Of a stretch of DNA of 6,181 nucleotides, positions 5,563 through 6,181 are shown in pieces (position 1 is the first letter of the stretch; each line of letters opens with the position of its first letter). The DNA lies in NCBI GenBank assembly GCA_002714015.1, contig PAWF01000039.1:1-6181 (forward strand). The letters are read 5' to 3'. This DNA is from Gammaproteobacteria bacterium. Its GTDB lineage: Bacteria; Pseudomonadota; Alphaproteobacteria; UBA828. A program made the translations under genes and the position numbers. The notes below the pieces were generated by a model. It saw nothing but the letters and a program-made list of their open reading frames with translations. It ran no database searches and was not told the DNA's origin.

Positions 5563-6181
5563 ATGTCTGAGTCTGATTTAGAGAAAAATATATCTTATCA
5601 ACCATCTACAGCCTTCCAAGTTAGAGACGGTATACATTCCCTTGATGTCATTCGAATTTCTCATGACCAAGCTCATATAGTTGACTTCGGAGGGATTTAT
5701 TCTTCATCACTCAAGGATCGAAAAGCTATAGGTAAAGTATTTAAAGATGCTTTTACAGGTCCAGGATACCTTCTATTAAAAAATCATCAATTTCCTAATT
5801 CAGTTGTTAACAGAGCTTACTCGGCAATGCGCGAATTTTTTTCTCTACCCTTATCTGAAAAAATGAAATGTCATTATTTAGATTGGCCTAATCACAGAGG
5901 TTATGTCCCTTTAGAGGGAATTAACGCCGATCATTCTCTTAAAGGTGGGGATATGTCTGAAGCTATCGAGATGGCCCAAGATTTACCAAAGGATGATCCA
6001 GACCATCTTGCAGGAATACGTTTCTATGGTCCTAATAATTGGCCTACTAAACCAGAGAATTTTCGCTGGGCTCTAGGTACTTATTTCGAATGTCAATTAG
6101 AACTTGGATTTCACATACTTAGAGCTTTTGAGTATGCCTTAGAGACAGAAGAGGGCTTTTTTACAAATAAATACACAAAAC
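5563..6181 (+). CDS. Isopenicillin-N-synthase-like 2-oxoglutarate/Fe(II) oxygenase, 3'-truncated
   Basis: This gene runs off the right edge; 206 residues are visible without a stop. Such enzymes use non-haem Fe(II) and O2, usually with 2-oxoglutarate, to hydroxylate, desaturate or cyclise small molecules in the cytoplasm. The visible part is the N-terminal dioxygenase (DIOX_N) domain. It shows HIVDFGGIYS (38-47), GYLLLKNHQFP (68-78, the family's GFFY..NHG-like strand), MREFFSLPLSEKMK (89-102) and HRGYVPLEGINAD (111-123), then SEAIEMAQDLPKDDPD (132-147), GPNNWP (156-161) and a helical stretch to the edge. The Fe ligands (HxD...H) and the 2-oxoglutarate-binding RxS would lie beyond the window, so activity cannot be judged. 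The ATG at 5563 is preceded by a weak GGA (5548-5550) and the extended -10 at 5526-5534. About 20 residues before the conserved core are unremarkable. It is transcribed divergently from the SDR gene. Substrate unknown; the family call is strong. Confidence 0.9.
   Translation, partial: MSESDLEKNISYQPSTAFQVRDGIHSLDVIRISHDQAHIVDFGGIYSSSLKDRKAIGKVFKDAFTGPGYLLLKNHQFPNSVVNRAYSAMREFFSLPLSEKMKCHYLDWPNHRGYVPLEGINADHSLKGGDMSEAIEMAQDLPKDDPDHLAGIRFYGPNNWPTKPENFRWALGTYFECQLELGFHILRAFEYALETEEGFFTNKYTK

Noticed and set aside
1..6181. CRISPR array, transposase, toxin-antitoxin pair, phage or defence genes
   Set aside because: I searched by eye on both strands and found no spaced repeat series and no protein resembling these families; all longer credible frames are metabolic or DNA-repair enzymes.

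Overview
The window is AT-rich, gene-dense bacterial DNA. It most resembles a low-GC alphaproteobacterium, perhaps a marine streamlined lineage. That placement is inferred from the hom-glpX-recJ gene order, which recurs in Alphaproteobacteria, from alphaproteobacterial-style protein sequences, and from strong A/T bias at third codon positions. No 16S or other decisive marker is present.

Left block (1-3763, + strand): three housekeeping genes lie head to tail. They are the 3' part of hom (homoserine dehydrogenase with a C-terminal ACT domain), complete glpX (class II fructose-1,6-bisphosphatase) and complete recJ (5'-3' single-strand DNA exonuclease, probable TTG start). The gaps are 30 and 14 nt, so they are probably co-transcribed although their functions (threonine/methionine synthesis, gluconeogenesis, DNA repair) are unrelated.

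Middle (3764-4176): there is no protein gene here. The stretch holds a complete tRNA-Glu(UUC) gene with encoded CCA, a terminator-like structure after it, an exact 14-bp second copy of the tRNA 3' end 145 bp downstream, and an A/T-rich imperfect hairpin that could terminate the opposing leftward operon. The duplicated tRNA tail looks like an attachment-site scar and lies at the junction between the housekeeping and accessory blocks.

Right block (4177-6181): a leftward pair encodes an SDR-family NAD(P)-dependent dehydrogenase followed by a small PPOX-class split-barrel flavin/F420-type protein. A divergent rightward gene, cut by the window end, encodes an isopenicillin-N-synthase-like 2-oxoglutarate/Fe(II) oxygenase and has a clear extended -10 promoter. 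These look like accessory or catabolic enzymes; their substrates cannot be read from sequence.

No CRISPR array, transposase, toxin-antitoxin pair or recognisable defence system is present. The most notable non-coding signal is the tRNA-tail repeat.
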